The translations under genes and the position numbers were made by a program. A model generated the notes under the pieces. It was not told where the DNA came from and made no database searches. It worked only from the letters and a program-made list of their open reading frames with translations. This document shows, one piece after another, positions 43,161 through 53,082 of a stretch of DNA of 57,617 bases (position 1 is its first letter; each line of letters opens with the position of its first letter). The stretch is from JBOFDK01 sp051650305 (GTDB taxonomy: Bacteria > Bacillota > Clostridia > Lachnospirales > Cellulosilyticaceae). The stretch is from contig JBOFIT010000027.1 of the NCBI GenBank assembly GCA_051650305.1, positions 1-57,617 on the forward strand, read 5' to 3'.

Positions 43161-44516
43161 TCACCCCTCTAATTGATTGACAAATTCTCTAAACAGATCT
43201 CCTCTTTGTTCAAAACTCTCAAACATATCCCAGCTTGCACATGCAGGCGATAAAAGGACACATTCTTCGCTTTGTGCACATCCATAAGCACCTTGTATTG
43301 CTGCTTCAAAGCTATCAAAAGCTTCAATGGCATCAAAGCCTTGTGCATGACACTCACTTATGATCTGCTCTTTTGTTTCTCCTATCACATAAACTTTTTT
43401 GACACGTCCTTTAAAAAGTTTGATCCAGTCTTCAAAGGTGGTCTTCTTGTCCATCCCACCAGCAATTAAATGGATTGGCTTTTCCATAGCAAGAACACCT
43501 GTTATGGCAGCATCTACATTGGTTGCTTTAGAATCATTATAGTATGCCACACCTTTTTTGGTGGTAATGTACTCGATACGATGTGCTACGCCACTAAAAG
43601 CTAATAGTTCTTTGATGATGACTGCATTTGGAACCCCTATACCTTTACATAGCGCGATAGCTGCTAAGGCATTTTCTACATTATGATTGCCTAGAATCTT
43701 AAGGTCTTTAATAGCACATAAAGCAGTTTCTTCACCTGACATATTTTCATAAAGAATACCTTCTCTTGCAAACGTGCCATAATCTACTGTGTCTTTTGCA
43801 TTAAAGGTAACCATACGTGCCTTACTTTTTGTCTTCGCTTCTTCATAGTAAGGGTCATTGGCATTTAAGACGAAGTAATCCACTTCACTTTGATGTGCTG
43901 CTACTTGATACTTGGCTTCGCAATAATTTGCCATGGTCTTATGACGATTCAGATGATCCGGTGTGATATTTAAAAGAGCTGCTACGCGAGGATGAAAAGT
44001 CTTGGTCATCTCAAGCTGGAAGCTACTTACCTCCGCCACTGCAATCCCATCTGCTGGAATAGCACTTACATCTTCACTAAAAGCCCTCCCAATATTACCA
44101 ACAACATATGTATGCTCATTGTAGGCTTTGATAATTTGTCCTACTAATGCTGTTGTGGTTGTCTTTCCATTGGTTCCTGTAATAGCTACGATAGGGGCTT
44201 TACAATAAGAAGCAGCAAATTCTAATTCGCCCACTACATCTTGCCCACCTTCTATTGCTTCTTGAATAAAAGGCAAGTCCGTCGGTACACCAGGACTTAA
44301 GATAACTTTATCATACTGACTAAGCACGGGTGCTTCCTGACTTATAAAAGTCACCCCTTGTTGTTCCAGTTCTTTTACGGCCTTTTGTACTTCATCATTA
44401 AACTGCTCTATTGGTTTTTGGTCATACAGTGTGACTTGATAACCGTTGGCCGCAGCAAGCTTAGCTGCGCCAATACCACTTCTCGCACATCCTATAACAA
44501 TCGCTTTATTCTCCAT
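43161..44516 (-). CDS. murD: UDP-MurNAc-L-alanine:D-glutamate ligase MurD
   Basis: Cytosolic Mur ligase that adds D-glutamate to UDP-MurNAc-L-Ala. Order of parts: N-terminal Rossmann UDP-binding domain (AIVIGCARSGIGAAKLA), ATPase domain with P-loop ITGTNGKTTTT (about 113-123) and the NITPDHLNRH motif, and the C-terminal ligase domain. 451 residues. It follows mraY by 19 bases. Confidence 0.96.
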   Translation of the reverse strand: MENKAIVIGCARSGIGAAKLAAANGYQVTLYDQKPIEQFNDEVQKAVKELEQQGVTFISQEAPVLSQYDKVILSPGVPTDLPFIQEAIEGGQDVVGELEFAASYCKAPIVAITGTNGKTTTTALVGQIIKAYNEHTYVVGNIGRAFSEDVSAIPADGIAVAEVSSFQLEMTKTFHPRVAALLNITPDHLNRHKTMANYCEAKYQVAAHQSEVDYFVLNANDPYYEEAKTKSKARMVTFNAKDTVDYGTFAREGILYENMSGEETALCAIKDLKILGNHNVENALAAIALCKGIGVPNAVIIKELLAFSGVAHRIEYITTKKGVAYYNDSKATNVDAAITGVLAMEKPIHLIAGGMDKKTTFEDWIKLFKGRVKKVYVIGETKEQIISECHAQGFDAIEAFDSFEAAIQGAYGCAQSEECVLLSPACASWDMFESFEQRGDLFREFVNQLEG

Positions 44517-44535
44517 GTATTCTCCCTCCTATCCC

Positions 44536-45492
44536 TTATAAGGCAATTAATCCAATTAAACACATCATAGCTGTCACGATACAAAAAACAGTAACAACTT
44601 TTGTTTCTGGCCAGCCACCTAACTCGAAATGGTGATGGATTGGTGCCATTCTAAAGAAACGTTTTTTTGTCTTTTTAAAGTAAAGCACTTGAATCGTTAC
44701 TGATAATACTTCAATCACATAAATAATACCTACTATAAGAATAAATAGTGGCATTTTCATTAAGAAAGCTATACCTGCTACAAAGCCACCTAATGCTAAT
44801 GAACCTGTATCCCCCATAAATACTTTAGCTGGATACGTATTGAAAAGTAAGAAGCCCATCAAACTTCCTACTGTCGCTGCTGCAATAGGTGTCACAGGAT
44901 TCACTGTCGCAAAAGCTACCATTGCGAAGAATGTGGTTACAAGTACTGTTACACTTGAAGCTAAGCCATCTAAGCCATCTGTCAAATTGACTGCATTGAC
45001 AATAGCTAATACTCCAATGACAAGTAGTGGCCAGTAGAGTATCCCAAAGTCCCAATACACTTCACCATTAGTGAATGGTAGGAGTACTTTTGTGTCTAAT
45101 CCTAAATAGAACTTCAATAAATAAGCAAATCCTAATGTTACAATGAGTTGTCCGATAATCTTCTGCATCGGTGTCAGTCCTAAGGAACGTTTTTTGATGA
45201 TTTTGATATAGTCATCTAAAAACCCAATCACACCAAAGCCTAGTGTTACAAACAAAACAGTTTGCACATATTTATTACCAATCACAAAAAGGAGACTGGT
45301 TAGTAAAATACTCGTAAGGATGATAATACCACCCATTGTAGGCGTCCCCGTCTTTTTAAGGTGGGTACTTGGCCCATCATCTCTTACTGTCTGCCCAAAT
45401 TTAAGACGCTTTAAAAATGGAATCATTACTGGACTAATGACTACATTTAAAAAGAAAGCTATTAAAACCGCATAAAACGCTTGATTATTCAT
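44536..45492 (-). CDS. mraY: Phospho-MurNAc-pentapeptide transferase MraY
   Basis: Membrane enzyme that makes lipid I from UDP-MurNAc-pentapeptide and undecaprenyl phosphate. Ten membrane segments, with the conserved loops GTPTMGG, FLDDYIKI (DDxxK), NLTDGLDGLA and the late APIHHHFE histidine motif. 318 residues. Its start overlaps the murF end by 8 bases. Confidence 0.96.
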   Translation of the reverse strand: MNNQAFYAVLIAFFLNVVISPVMIPFLKRLKFGQTVRDDGPSTHLKKTGTPTMGGIIILTSILLTSLLFVIGNKYVQTVLFVTLGFGVIGFLDDYIKIIKKRSLGLTPMQKIIGQLIVTLGFAYLLKFYLGLDTKVLLPFTNGEVYWDFGILYWPLLVIGVLAIVNAVNLTDGLDGLASSVTVLVTTFFAMVAFATVNPVTPIAAATVGSLMGFLLFNTYPAKVFMGDTGSLALGGFVAGIAFLMKMPLFILIVGIIYVIEVLSVTIQVLYFKKTKKRFFRMAPIHHHFELGGWPETKVVTVFCIVTAMMCLIGLIAL

Positions 45493-46873
45493 GATTATTC
45501 ACCTTTCCTAATGCCTTTACAATTTCTTCAAATGCCATGCCGCGTGATGCCTTCACTAAAACAGTGTCTTGTAATGCGATGTGCTCACCTAGCGCTTCCA
45601 TACATGCTTCTTTCGTTGCATAATGATAAGTTTGGGTCCCATCACTTACTTCTAATAACCCTGCTTGAATATATCTTCCCAAATCGCCTACTGCGATTAG
45701 ACAATCCACGTCTAACTGAGCTATTTGTCTACCTACTTCTTTATGCAAGTTTTCTGCAAAGTCACCCATTTCGAACATGTCACCCAGTATAGCTATACGT
45801 TTTCCGCTTGTTTTATAATGTGATAAAACTTTCAATGCCGCTACCATGGAGTCTGGACTCGCATTATAGGCATCATCAATAACTGTCATTCCTGTTGGAT
45901 AAGTCTTTATATTCATACGCATCTTACTTGGGATATATGCCATTAACCCTTGGAGTATTTGTTCTTTTGTCAGTTCAAAATACTCTGCAATGGCTATAGC
46001 AACTAAACTATTGTATACCATATGTTCGCCTAATGCAGGAATTGTAATGTCATAGGTATCTTTTGGTGTTTGGACACAAGCATAAGTCATGGTATCTTTC
46101 ATGATGATCTCAGATGCACGGTACATTTGATGAGGTGCTTTACCACAACTTATCACAGGATGCTCTGCGTTTTCTTGAACTTGCCCAAGTAACGGATCAT
46201 CTCCATTAATCACAAGAGGTCCTCCTGATTTAAGCCCATCTAAAATCTCTAATTTTGCTTGTAAGATGCCTTCCTGACTTCCTAAGTTCTCGATATGTGA
46301 TACACCTATGTTTGTAATAACTGCTAAGTCTGGACTTGCGGTCACACTTAAACGATGAATTTCATTGAAATGGTTCATTCCCATCTCTACAACCGCCATT
46401 TGATGTGCTTCTTCTAGACGGAATAAAGTAAGAGGTAGACCAATTTCGTTGTTAAAGTTGCCTTCTGTCTTTAAGGTATTGTACTTAGCACTTAATACTG
46501 CTGCGATTAAGTCTTTGGTCGTTGTCTTACCGACACTACCTGTAACTGCAACCACTGGAACATCAAACTTCCCTCGATAAAAAGCAGCGAGGTCTAGCAG
46601 TGCTTTACGTGTATCTGCTACCCATATTGTAACCATTTCCGGATGGACCAACTCATTTTTCTCACTTAAAGTAGCAATAGCTCCTTGTGCAAAAGCATCA
46701 CCAATAAAAGCATGCCCATCAAATCGTTCCCCTTTTAGGGGAACGAATAGGCTACCATCCGTGATTTGTCTTGTATCTGTAATAATAGATGTAATTAATT
46801 TATTGCCAATTTGCTCATTATTTAAACATCTTCCACCCGTCGCATAAATAATATCTTGGATTGTTAACTGCAT
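45485..46873 (-). CDS. murF: UDP-MurNAc-tripeptide:D-Ala-D-Ala ligase MurF
   Basis: Adds D-Ala-D-Ala to complete the UDP-MurNAc-pentapeptide. The P-loop VTGSVGKTTTKD is near residue 112, followed by EMGMNHFNEI, and DDAYNASPDSM near 335 begins the third domain. 462 residues. It overlaps both murE (10 bases) and mraY (8 bases), so the three are translated as a unit. Confidence 0.95.
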   Translation of the reverse strand: MQLTIQDIIYATGGRCLNNEQIGNKLITSIITDTRQITDGSLFVPLKGERFDGHAFIGDAFAQGAIATLSEKNELVHPEMVTIWVADTRKALLDLAAFYRGKFDVPVVAVTGSVGKTTTKDLIAAVLSAKYNTLKTEGNFNNEIGLPLTLFRLEEAHQMAVVEMGMNHFNEIHRLSVTASPDLAVITNIGVSHIENLGSQEGILQAKLEILDGLKSGGPLVINGDDPLLGQVQENAEHPVISCGKAPHQMYRASEIIMKDTMTYACVQTPKDTYDITIPALGEHMVYNSLVAIAIAEYFELTKEQILQGLMAYIPSKMRMNIKTYPTGMTVIDDAYNASPDSMVAALKVLSHYKTSGKRIAILGDMFEMGDFAENLHKEVGRQIAQLDVDCLIAVGDLGRYIQAGLLEVSDGTQTYHYATKEACMEALGEHIALQDTVLVKASRGMAFEEIVKALGKVNNHE

Positions 46874-48321
46874 GACCCTTCCCCCTGTATAAATGCTTGC
46901 ACCACTTCTGAATCATCAAAATGAATGATGCGTTCTTTTAGGATTTGATAGTTTTCATGACCTTTCCCTGCCACAAGTACCACATCGTCTTGGACAGCCA
47001 TCTGAAGTGCATGATGAATCGCTTCTTTACGATCTTCTATCATGCGATAAGGTGTCGTCTGTCTTTTCACCCCTACTTCTACTTGTTCTAAAATACGTAG
47101 TGGGTCTTCGCTTCGTGGGTTATCAGAAGTTACGACAACATAATCCGAATACTTCGCTGCCATTTCCCCCATGATTGGACGTTTGGTATTATCACGGTCA
47201 CCACCACAGCCAAACACTGTAATAATACGTCCCTTCACAAATTGTGTGATAGCCTGAAGCACATTTTCAAGACCATCTGGTGTATGTGCATAATCTACAA
47301 TCACACTATAACCCTTTGGTGCAGCAAAAGACTGAATACGTCCTGGAACCCCTTTCACACCTTTAAGTGCTTCTAATATGGTTCCCATATCTAATCCTAG
47401 TGCACGCGCACTAATAATGACTGCCATTGTATTGTATACTGTAAATTTACCTGGAATAGGAACGACTACCTTGTAAGTCCCTTCTGGTGTTTCTAAAGTA
47501 TAGCTCGCATCCCCTGCAGTGATACAGATATCATATGCTGTATAATCCGCTTTTTTATCGATACCATAAGTAATAACTTTACAAGTGCTTTCAGCAATCA
47601 TCGTTGTCGCATAAGGACTATCTGTATTAATAACCCCTACTTGACATTGTTTAAAAAGTTTTGCTTTAGCTAATGCATAGTTTTCCATTGTCTCATGAAA
47701 ATCTAAGTGATCTTGAGTAAGGTTTGTAAAGATACCTACTTTAAAGTCTGTGCCTTTTACACGTGCTAATTCTAGCGCATGAGAAGATACTTCCATCAGA
47801 CAATGTGATACTTGACTTTCTTGCATTGTATGGAAAAGCTTTTGAAGATCAATGGATTCAGGTGTTGTATGCTGTGATTTAAGTACTGTATCACCAATAC
47901 GATTCTCAATGGTTCCTATCACACCAATTTTATTTCCCATGCGTTCAAGTATTTGCCCTAATAAAAAGGTAATACTTGTTTTACCATTGGTCCCTGTCAC
48001 CCCTACAACTTGTAGTTTTTGTGAAGGTGTATCATACATGTTGTTTGCAAGTATCGCCATCACTTCGCGGGCATTACTCACTTGTACAACAGTAATACCT
48101 TCTGGTACCGCCACGCGATCTTCTAAAACAATGGTCTTCGCACCATTGGCAATAGCTGCATCAATATACTGATGCCCATCTGTCTTGAAGCCTTTAATAG
48201 CCATAAATAAGCCATCCTGTGTTTTAATACGAGAATCATATATAATTTGATCTACAATTGTATCAGTCGTTCCCTCTATAAGGTTGTAAGATATGCCTTG
48301 TAGTAATTCTTTTAAGATCAT
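46864..48321 (-). CDS. murE: UDP-MurNAc-tripeptide synthetase MurE
   Basis: Adds the third amino acid to UDP-MurNAc-L-Ala-D-Glu. P-loop VTGTNGKTSITF near residue 112; the carbamylated-lysine region and FTNLTQDHLDFH follow. The substrate-pocket motif reads DNPRSEDP (about 400-407), the DNPR form typical of enzymes that accept meso-diaminopimelate rather than lysine, so the wall is inferred to be mDAP type. 485 residues. Start at 48321 with GGGAGG. Confidence 0.95.
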   Translation of the reverse strand: MILKELLQGISYNLIEGTTDTIVDQIIYDSRIKTQDGLFMAIKGFKTDGHQYIDAAIANGAKTIVLEDRVAVPEGITVVQVSNAREVMAILANNMYDTPSQKLQVVGVTGTNGKTSITFLLGQILERMGNKIGVIGTIENRIGDTVLKSQHTTPESIDLQKLFHTMQESQVSHCLMEVSSHALELARVKGTDFKVGIFTNLTQDHLDFHETMENYALAKAKLFKQCQVGVINTDSPYATTMIAESTCKVITYGIDKKADYTAYDICITAGDASYTLETPEGTYKVVVPIPGKFTVYNTMAVIISARALGLDMGTILEALKGVKGVPGRIQSFAAPKGYSVIVDYAHTPDGLENVLQAITQFVKGRIITVFGCGGDRDNTKRPIMGEMAAKYSDYVVVTSDNPRSEDPLRILEQVEVGVKRQTTPYRMIEDRKEAIHHALQMAVQDDVVLVAGKGHENYQILKERIIHFDDSEVVQAFIQGEGSCS

Positions 48322-48394
48322 AAGAAGCCTCCCATTTTTTTGCTAACATTTTCTTAGTTATTATATCATGTATTATTTAGATTACAAAGAGAAG

Positions 48395-50344
48395 TTACTC
48401 GGTATAGAGGAGAATTTTGCTTGTTTTATTCATCTTTTCTCCACTTGACGGCAATTGCCTTAGCACTTCACTTCCTTCTCCTATTATTTCAATTTGTACA
48501 CCTAATTCTTTGGCAAGCTTACGTGCATCTTCTAAGGTTAATCCTTCAAAAGCTGGCACTTCAACTTGCTGTACTTCTTCTAGTGCTTGTTCTTTTTCTG
48601 TATAGATGGGTTCAATTTCAAGATAAGGTATTGCATTGCCTAGCACTTCCTTCATGACTGGACCTGCAACAGCTCCTCCATAGTATACACCTTTTGGTTC
48701 ATCGATAAGCACAATCCCTATAACACTTGGATTTTCAGCTGGTGCAAACGCCATAAAAGAAGCTATGTATTTCCCTGAACGTCTAGGTAGCTTTTCTGAT
48801 GTCGCTGTTTTTCCACCTATACGATACCCTGGAATATAACTTTTGTTACCCGTTCCCTCTGACACAACACTTTCTAATATATGCTTTAATTGCTCACTTG
48901 TTTCTGTGGAAATAATTTGGTCACCTTTTTGATAAGGAAAGGATTCAACCACGTTACCATTTGCATCGATAATTTCTTTTCCAAAGTGAGGCGTAATCAC
49001 ATAACCACCATTAATCATCGCAGATGCACTGGTCAAAAGTTGCAACGGTGTGATCTGAAAAGATTGACCAAAAGACATAGTCGCTAATTCTACTGGTCCC
49101 ACTTTTTCTTTCTTATGTAAAATACCCACTGCTTCTCCTGGTAAATCAATGCCAGTCTTACGTGTAAAGCCAAAGCGTACCATATAATCATAAAAAGTTT
49201 CCGCCCCGAGTCGCTCTGCTACATCCATAAACACAGGGTTACATGAATTTTGAACACCTTGAATAAAGGTTTGCTGCCCATGTGATCTTGGACTTCTCCA
49301 GCATTTAATGGTTCTTCCTGCAACGACCCTTGAGCCACCGCAGTTAAAGCTACTTTCAGGTTCCACTACATTAGACTCAAGCCCCATGGCAGATGTAAAT
49401 ACTTTGAAAGTTGATCCCGGCTCATAGGTGTCATTAATGGTAAAGTTACGCCACATCTGATTGAGTTCATTTTGTTTTTCAGTAGGGGTTAACGTATGCC
49501 ATATGGCCTGTAATTCTTCATTATTAATGGTAAACGGTTCATTCAAATTAAAGTCTGGGGTATTTGCCATGGCATAAATCTCCCCATTTTGTGGATTCAT
49601 TAAGATGATGGTGCCACGTTTGGCATCTTTTTCTGCCACCACTTTTTCAATGGCTTGCTGAGCATACTGCTGTAACGTCATATCTAAGGTTGTCACTAAA
49701 TGATTGCCTGGAGTGGGTTCGATACGAATTTCTGCAGTCTCCATCCGTCTTTCCCCTCGGCCATTGGTTTCCATCAGGATATTTCCTGCTTTGCCTTTTA
49801 AATAGCTATCATACTGGACTTCCAACCCAATGATTCCTTGATTGTCTTTTCCTACAAAGCCAATCACTTGTGATGCCAGTTCATTGTATGGATAGTACCT
49901 TTTAGAATCTGCATCTACTTTGACGCCCGGTAAGTTTAACTCCCGTATTTCATCTGCTATTTCTTTGTCTATTTTTGTTGCAATACGCTCAAAAGCAACC
50001 TTTTTCGTCACTTTTTTATACACCTCTTCATAAGTCAATCCTAGCTTTTCAGAAAGGATCTTTGCCACCATCTCAGCATCTTCAATTTGAGCATGTACTA
50101 CACCAACGGTAGCTACTGATGCACTTTGTGCAATAATATTCATATTCCTGTCATAGATTGTCCCTCTTGTAGGCGCAATGGCTCGGTCTCTGGTATGCTG
50201 TTCTAACGCTTTACCTTGTAGCATTTCTCCTTCTGATATTTGTACGTATCCGAGCCTAATAATCATCCCTAGCATTGCGGTCAAAAACAAAGCACTTGCT
50301 ATAAGGATACGTCTTTTTACAGTCATCGGGGTAGTTGATTTCAT
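48395..50344 (-). CDS. spoVD: Class B PBP, SpoVD type
   Basis: Monofunctional transpeptidase; in Bacillus SpoVD works on spore cortex with SpoVE. The frame opens at 50410, but ATG at 50344 follows AGAAGGAGG (649 residues, Bacillus 646). Membrane anchor (about 11-32), PBP dimer domain, transpeptidase with STFK (Ser about 311) and SCN (about 368), and one C-terminal PASTA domain as in SpoVD. The third motif reads KTAT instead of KTGT (about 508). Its ribosome binding site lies in a strong stem after pbpB. Confidence 0.92.
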   Translation of the reverse strand: MKSTTPMTVKRRILIASALFLTAMLGMIIRLGYVQISEGEMLQGKALEQHTRDRAIAPTRGTIYDRNMNIIAQSASVATVGVVHAQIEDAEMVAKILSEKLGLTYEEVYKKVTKKVAFERIATKIDKEIADEIRELNLPGVKVDADSKRYYPYNELASQVIGFVGKDNQGIIGLEVQYDSYLKGKAGNILMETNGRGERRMETAEIRIEPTPGNHLVTTLDMTLQQYAQQAIEKVVAEKDAKRGTIILMNPQNGEIYAMANTPDFNLNEPFTINNEELQAIWHTLTPTEKQNELNQMWRNFTINDTYEPGSTFKVFTSAMGLESNVVEPESSFNCGGSRVVAGRTIKCWRSPRSHGQQTFIQGVQNSCNPVFMDVAERLGAETFYDYMVRFGFTRKTGIDLPGEAVGILHKKEKVGPVELATMSFGQSFQITPLQLLTSASAMINGGYVITPHFGKEIIDANGNVVESFPYQKGDQIISTETSEQLKHILESVVSEGTGNKSYIPGYRIGGKTATSEKLPRRSGKYIASFMAFAPAENPSVIGIVLIDEPKGVYYGGAVAGPVMKEVLGNAIPYLEIEPIYTEKEQALEEVQQVEVPAFEGLTLEDARKLAKELGVQIEIIGEGSEVLRQLPSSGEKMNKTSKILLYTE

Positions 50345-50354
50345 AAAAAAAGCC

Positions 50355-50397
50355 TCCTTCTCAAAATAGGTCTTATAAAAGTCTATTTTAAGAAGGA
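50355..50397 (-). promoter_or_regulatory. Stem that covers the spoVD ribosome binding site
   Basis: Fifteen-base arms (50383-50397 and 50355-50369) with one G-U wobble and a 13-base loop. On the minus strand the 5' arm starts TCCTTCT and pairs with AGAAGGA of the spoVD site. It starts 14 bases after the pbpB stop. Confidence 0.72.
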
Positions 50398-50411
50398 CAG
50401 CTTTATTCACA

Positions 50412-52601
50412 TTATTCTAATGTTTGTACAACTATTTTATTGCCTTTTTCAATTTTTGTTCCAGCCTTTGGCACTTGTGTTGTAATCGCACCTGATGTTT
50501 CAGAAGCAATATCAAGTTGGAAGAAGCCATTGGTTGTCTTTCTAGCTTCCTCGATGGTTAGTCCTATCAAAGAAGGTACCTCTATAATGGTATCTGGTGT
50601 TTCTGTCTCTACATAGATTTTGACACTTGCTCCTGCTGGCAACTTCGTACCTTCCGCAGGGTATTGGTCTTTAATCTTCGTTCCGACACCAATTACTTCA
50701 TAGTCTAGTTGCTGAAGCCCTAATGTACGGATACCATCATAAAGATTCAATGTACCGATACTTGGCACAACCATTGTCTGATTCACTGTCGTCTCATCTT
50801 TACTGGTCGCCTCGATACCTAAGTATGGCAAGATATTTTGCATCATGTCATAGAAGGCTTTAGTAGGTGCACCACTTTTTTCCTCAATCTCGTCAAAAAG
50901 TGTAAAGGCTACGACTTCTGGGTCTTCCATCGGCGCATACCCTACGAAAGATACGATATGTTTACCCGATCCACGAGGAAGCTTTTCTGCTGTACCCGTT
51001 TTCCCGGCAATCGTATACCCTGCTATATTCGCATTTGTACCTGTACCTAATGTAATGGTCGTACGTAAGTACTCTCTCAAAATAGTGGATGTCTCCTCTG
51101 AAATCACCTGACGCTTCACCTTTGGTGTAAATACTTCAACCACATTACCATCACTATCTCGCATCTCAGATACAATATGTGGTTCAATCAAATAACCACC
51201 ATTAATAACTGCTGAAAAAGCCGATAATAACTGTACTGGTGTTACGGTAATCCCTTGTCCCATAGATGCTGTAGCACGTTCTACTGGTCCAAACTTATTG
51301 GATGGATGTAAAAGTCCTGATGCCTCTCCTGGTAAATCAATACCCGTTGGTTGACCAAATCCAAACTTCACGAGATACTCCAAGAAGACATTCCCCGGGA
51401 TTTTCTCTGCTATTTGAATCATTGCTGAGTTACATGAATTGGCCAATGCTTGCTCAAGAGTCTGTATACCATGTCCTGATGTTTTCCAACACTTAATGTT
51501 AGCGCCTGCCACATTGTTACGTCCTGTACACTCATAGTAACCATCTAAGCCAATGTAATTTTCTTCTAAGGCAATAGCCGTCACAATAGGTTTTAATGTG
51601 GAACCTGGCTCATAAGGATGCTGGGTATTAAAGTTCTGCCACGCATCATTAAGGGCTTTGGACATTTCTTCTTGACTCAAGCCATTCCATACCCCAGAAC
51701 CTAGTTGCTGTTCAAGGTTATTATATGTATTAGGGTTAAATTCCGGATAAGAATACATGCTATAAATCTCACCCGTCTTAGGATTCATTACAACTGCAGC
51801 TGCATTAATGGGTCCATATTCTTTCACATACATATCCATCGTTTGCTCGACATACTGCTGCACAACTTCATCCAAAGTCGTCACCACTGTATCTCCCATC
51901 TTTGATGGTGCTACTTCTGTCACTGTAATACTGCCATCTTGCACACGAGGGAAGATACGTCCACTTTTACCTTGCATAAACGTATTGTATTGTTGCTCAA
52001 TACCGTATTGGCCCTGTGTTCCATTATAAAAACCCATAACTTGAGCTGCTAATTCATTTCTAGGGTATGTACGAATAAAGCTTTCCTCATACCATACGCC
52101 TTTGATTTGCTTATTCGCTTTAAGCAGTTCCATATCTTCAGCACTAATATCTTTTTTTAAGATTTTATACCAAGACTTAGGTTTTTCTTCTACCATTTGC
52201 TGAATTTCCGCTACTGTTTTCCCCGTGTAAGTGGCTAATTCAGTTAAAGTAGCTTGCTTCTCTTCTTCTATCAACCCATTAATAATAATAGGCTCCATAA
52301 TGATATTGTAAACTAAGCTACTTGTTACCAGTGGCTTCGTATTACGATCAACGATACTTCCTCTTAAAGCCTTTATTTCTTTTTCTGTATTTGACATACT
52401 GTCATATACTTGTCGCTCATACTCCTCGCCTTTGACTATTTTTATATAGCCTACACGATACATCAAGAACCCCATAACCCCTATAAAAATCACTTTAGCC
52501 CATGCAAGTCGTCTCGTTAAGCGTTTTCTACGGTCAATCCCCGCTTTTTTAGTCTGGCTACGTTTTCGATTTTCTTGTGGTTTTACACGTTTTTTACTCA
52601 T
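50412..52601 (-). CDS. pbpB: Class B PBP2B/FtsI, septal transpeptidase
   Basis: Essential septal cross-linking enzyme. Lys/Arg-rich cytoplasmic end, membrane anchor (about 32-50), PBP dimer domain, transpeptidase with STLK (Ser about 332), SCN (about 389) and KTGT (about 533), and two C-terminal PASTA domains, as in Bacillus PBP2B (716 residues; here 729). It overlaps the ftsL end by 8 bases. In contrast to the next PBP its KTG motif is standard. Confidence 0.93.
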   Translation of the reverse strand: MSKKRVKPQENRKRSQTKKAGIDRRKRLTRRLAWAKVIFIGVMGFLMYRVGYIKIVKGEEYERQVYDSMSNTEKEIKALRGSIVDRNTKPLVTSSLVYNIIMEPIIINGLIEEEKQATLTELATYTGKTVAEIQQMVEEKPKSWYKILKKDISAEDMELLKANKQIKGVWYEESFIRTYPRNELAAQVMGFYNGTQGQYGIEQQYNTFMQGKSGRIFPRVQDGSITVTEVAPSKMGDTVVTTLDEVVQQYVEQTMDMYVKEYGPINAAAVVMNPKTGEIYSMYSYPEFNPNTYNNLEQQLGSGVWNGLSQEEMSKALNDAWQNFNTQHPYEPGSTLKPIVTAIALEENYIGLDGYYECTGRNNVAGANIKCWKTSGHGIQTLEQALANSCNSAMIQIAEKIPGNVFLEYLVKFGFGQPTGIDLPGEASGLLHPSNKFGPVERATASMGQGITVTPVQLLSAFSAVINGGYLIEPHIVSEMRDSDGNVVEVFTPKVKRQVISEETSTILREYLRTTITLGTGTNANIAGYTIAGKTGTAEKLPRGSGKHIVSFVGYAPMEDPEVVAFTLFDEIEEKSGAPTKAFYDMMQNILPYLGIEATSKDETTVNQTMVVPSIGTLNLYDGIRTLGLQQLDYEVIGVGTKIKDQYPAEGTKLPAGASVKIYVETETPDTIIEVPSLIGLTIEEARKTTNGFFQLDIASETSGAITTQVPKAGTKIEKGNKIVVQTLE

Positions 52602-53034
52602 TGTACACCGTATAACTTTCTTGTGGTAATTCTAAGTAAACCACTTGATGTGGCAAAGGTTCTGCCATCCCTAATTGTGTTTGGGCAACTTTTTGTATGG
52701 CATCAAGGTCTAACTGGCTTGCTATAATGGCCTGCATACTATTAATGGCACTTTGTGTTTCTCTAATTTGACTTGTAATTTGCTCAAGTCTTCGCTGCTT
52801 TGTCGCAAGTTCAGAGGTTAAATGCACAAAAGATATGGCCGCAATGAACACTGCCGCTCCACATGTAGTAAGCTTAATGACATGGGCTATATCTACTTTT
52901 GGTTTAGACTTCTTGCTAGGTCTTCTAAGTGGTTGAAAGTCTGGAGTCTCCGTATGATTAGGTACACCGTATGGATATTTAGGTGCTTCAGTACCATATT
53001 GATAGCTATAATTTTTTACATTGTTTACTGCCAT
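52594..53034 (-). CDS. ftsL: Division protein FtsL
   Basis: Small bitopic division protein that pairs with DivIC and activates PBP2B-FtsW. One membrane helix (about 53-70) follows a 50-residue Pro/Tyr-rich cytoplasmic part with basic KKSKPK; beyond the helix a leucine/glutamine-rich coiled coil (about 72-112) is followed by LGMAEPLPHQVVYLELP, typical of FtsL ends. FtsL evolves quickly, so recognition rests on topology and its place between rsmH and pbpB. 146 residues. Confidence 0.88.
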   Translation of the reverse strand: MAVNNVKNYSYQYGTEAPKYPYGVPNHTETPDFQPLRRPSKKSKPKVDIAHVIKLTTCGAAVFIAAISFVHLTSELATKQRRLEQITSQIRETQSAINSMQAIIASQLDLDAIQKVAQTQLGMAEPLPHQVVYLELPQESYTVYNE

Positions 53035-53082
53035 CTAAAAATCCCTCCTGAAACAACATCACATTGTTTTCTCTATTTTATA

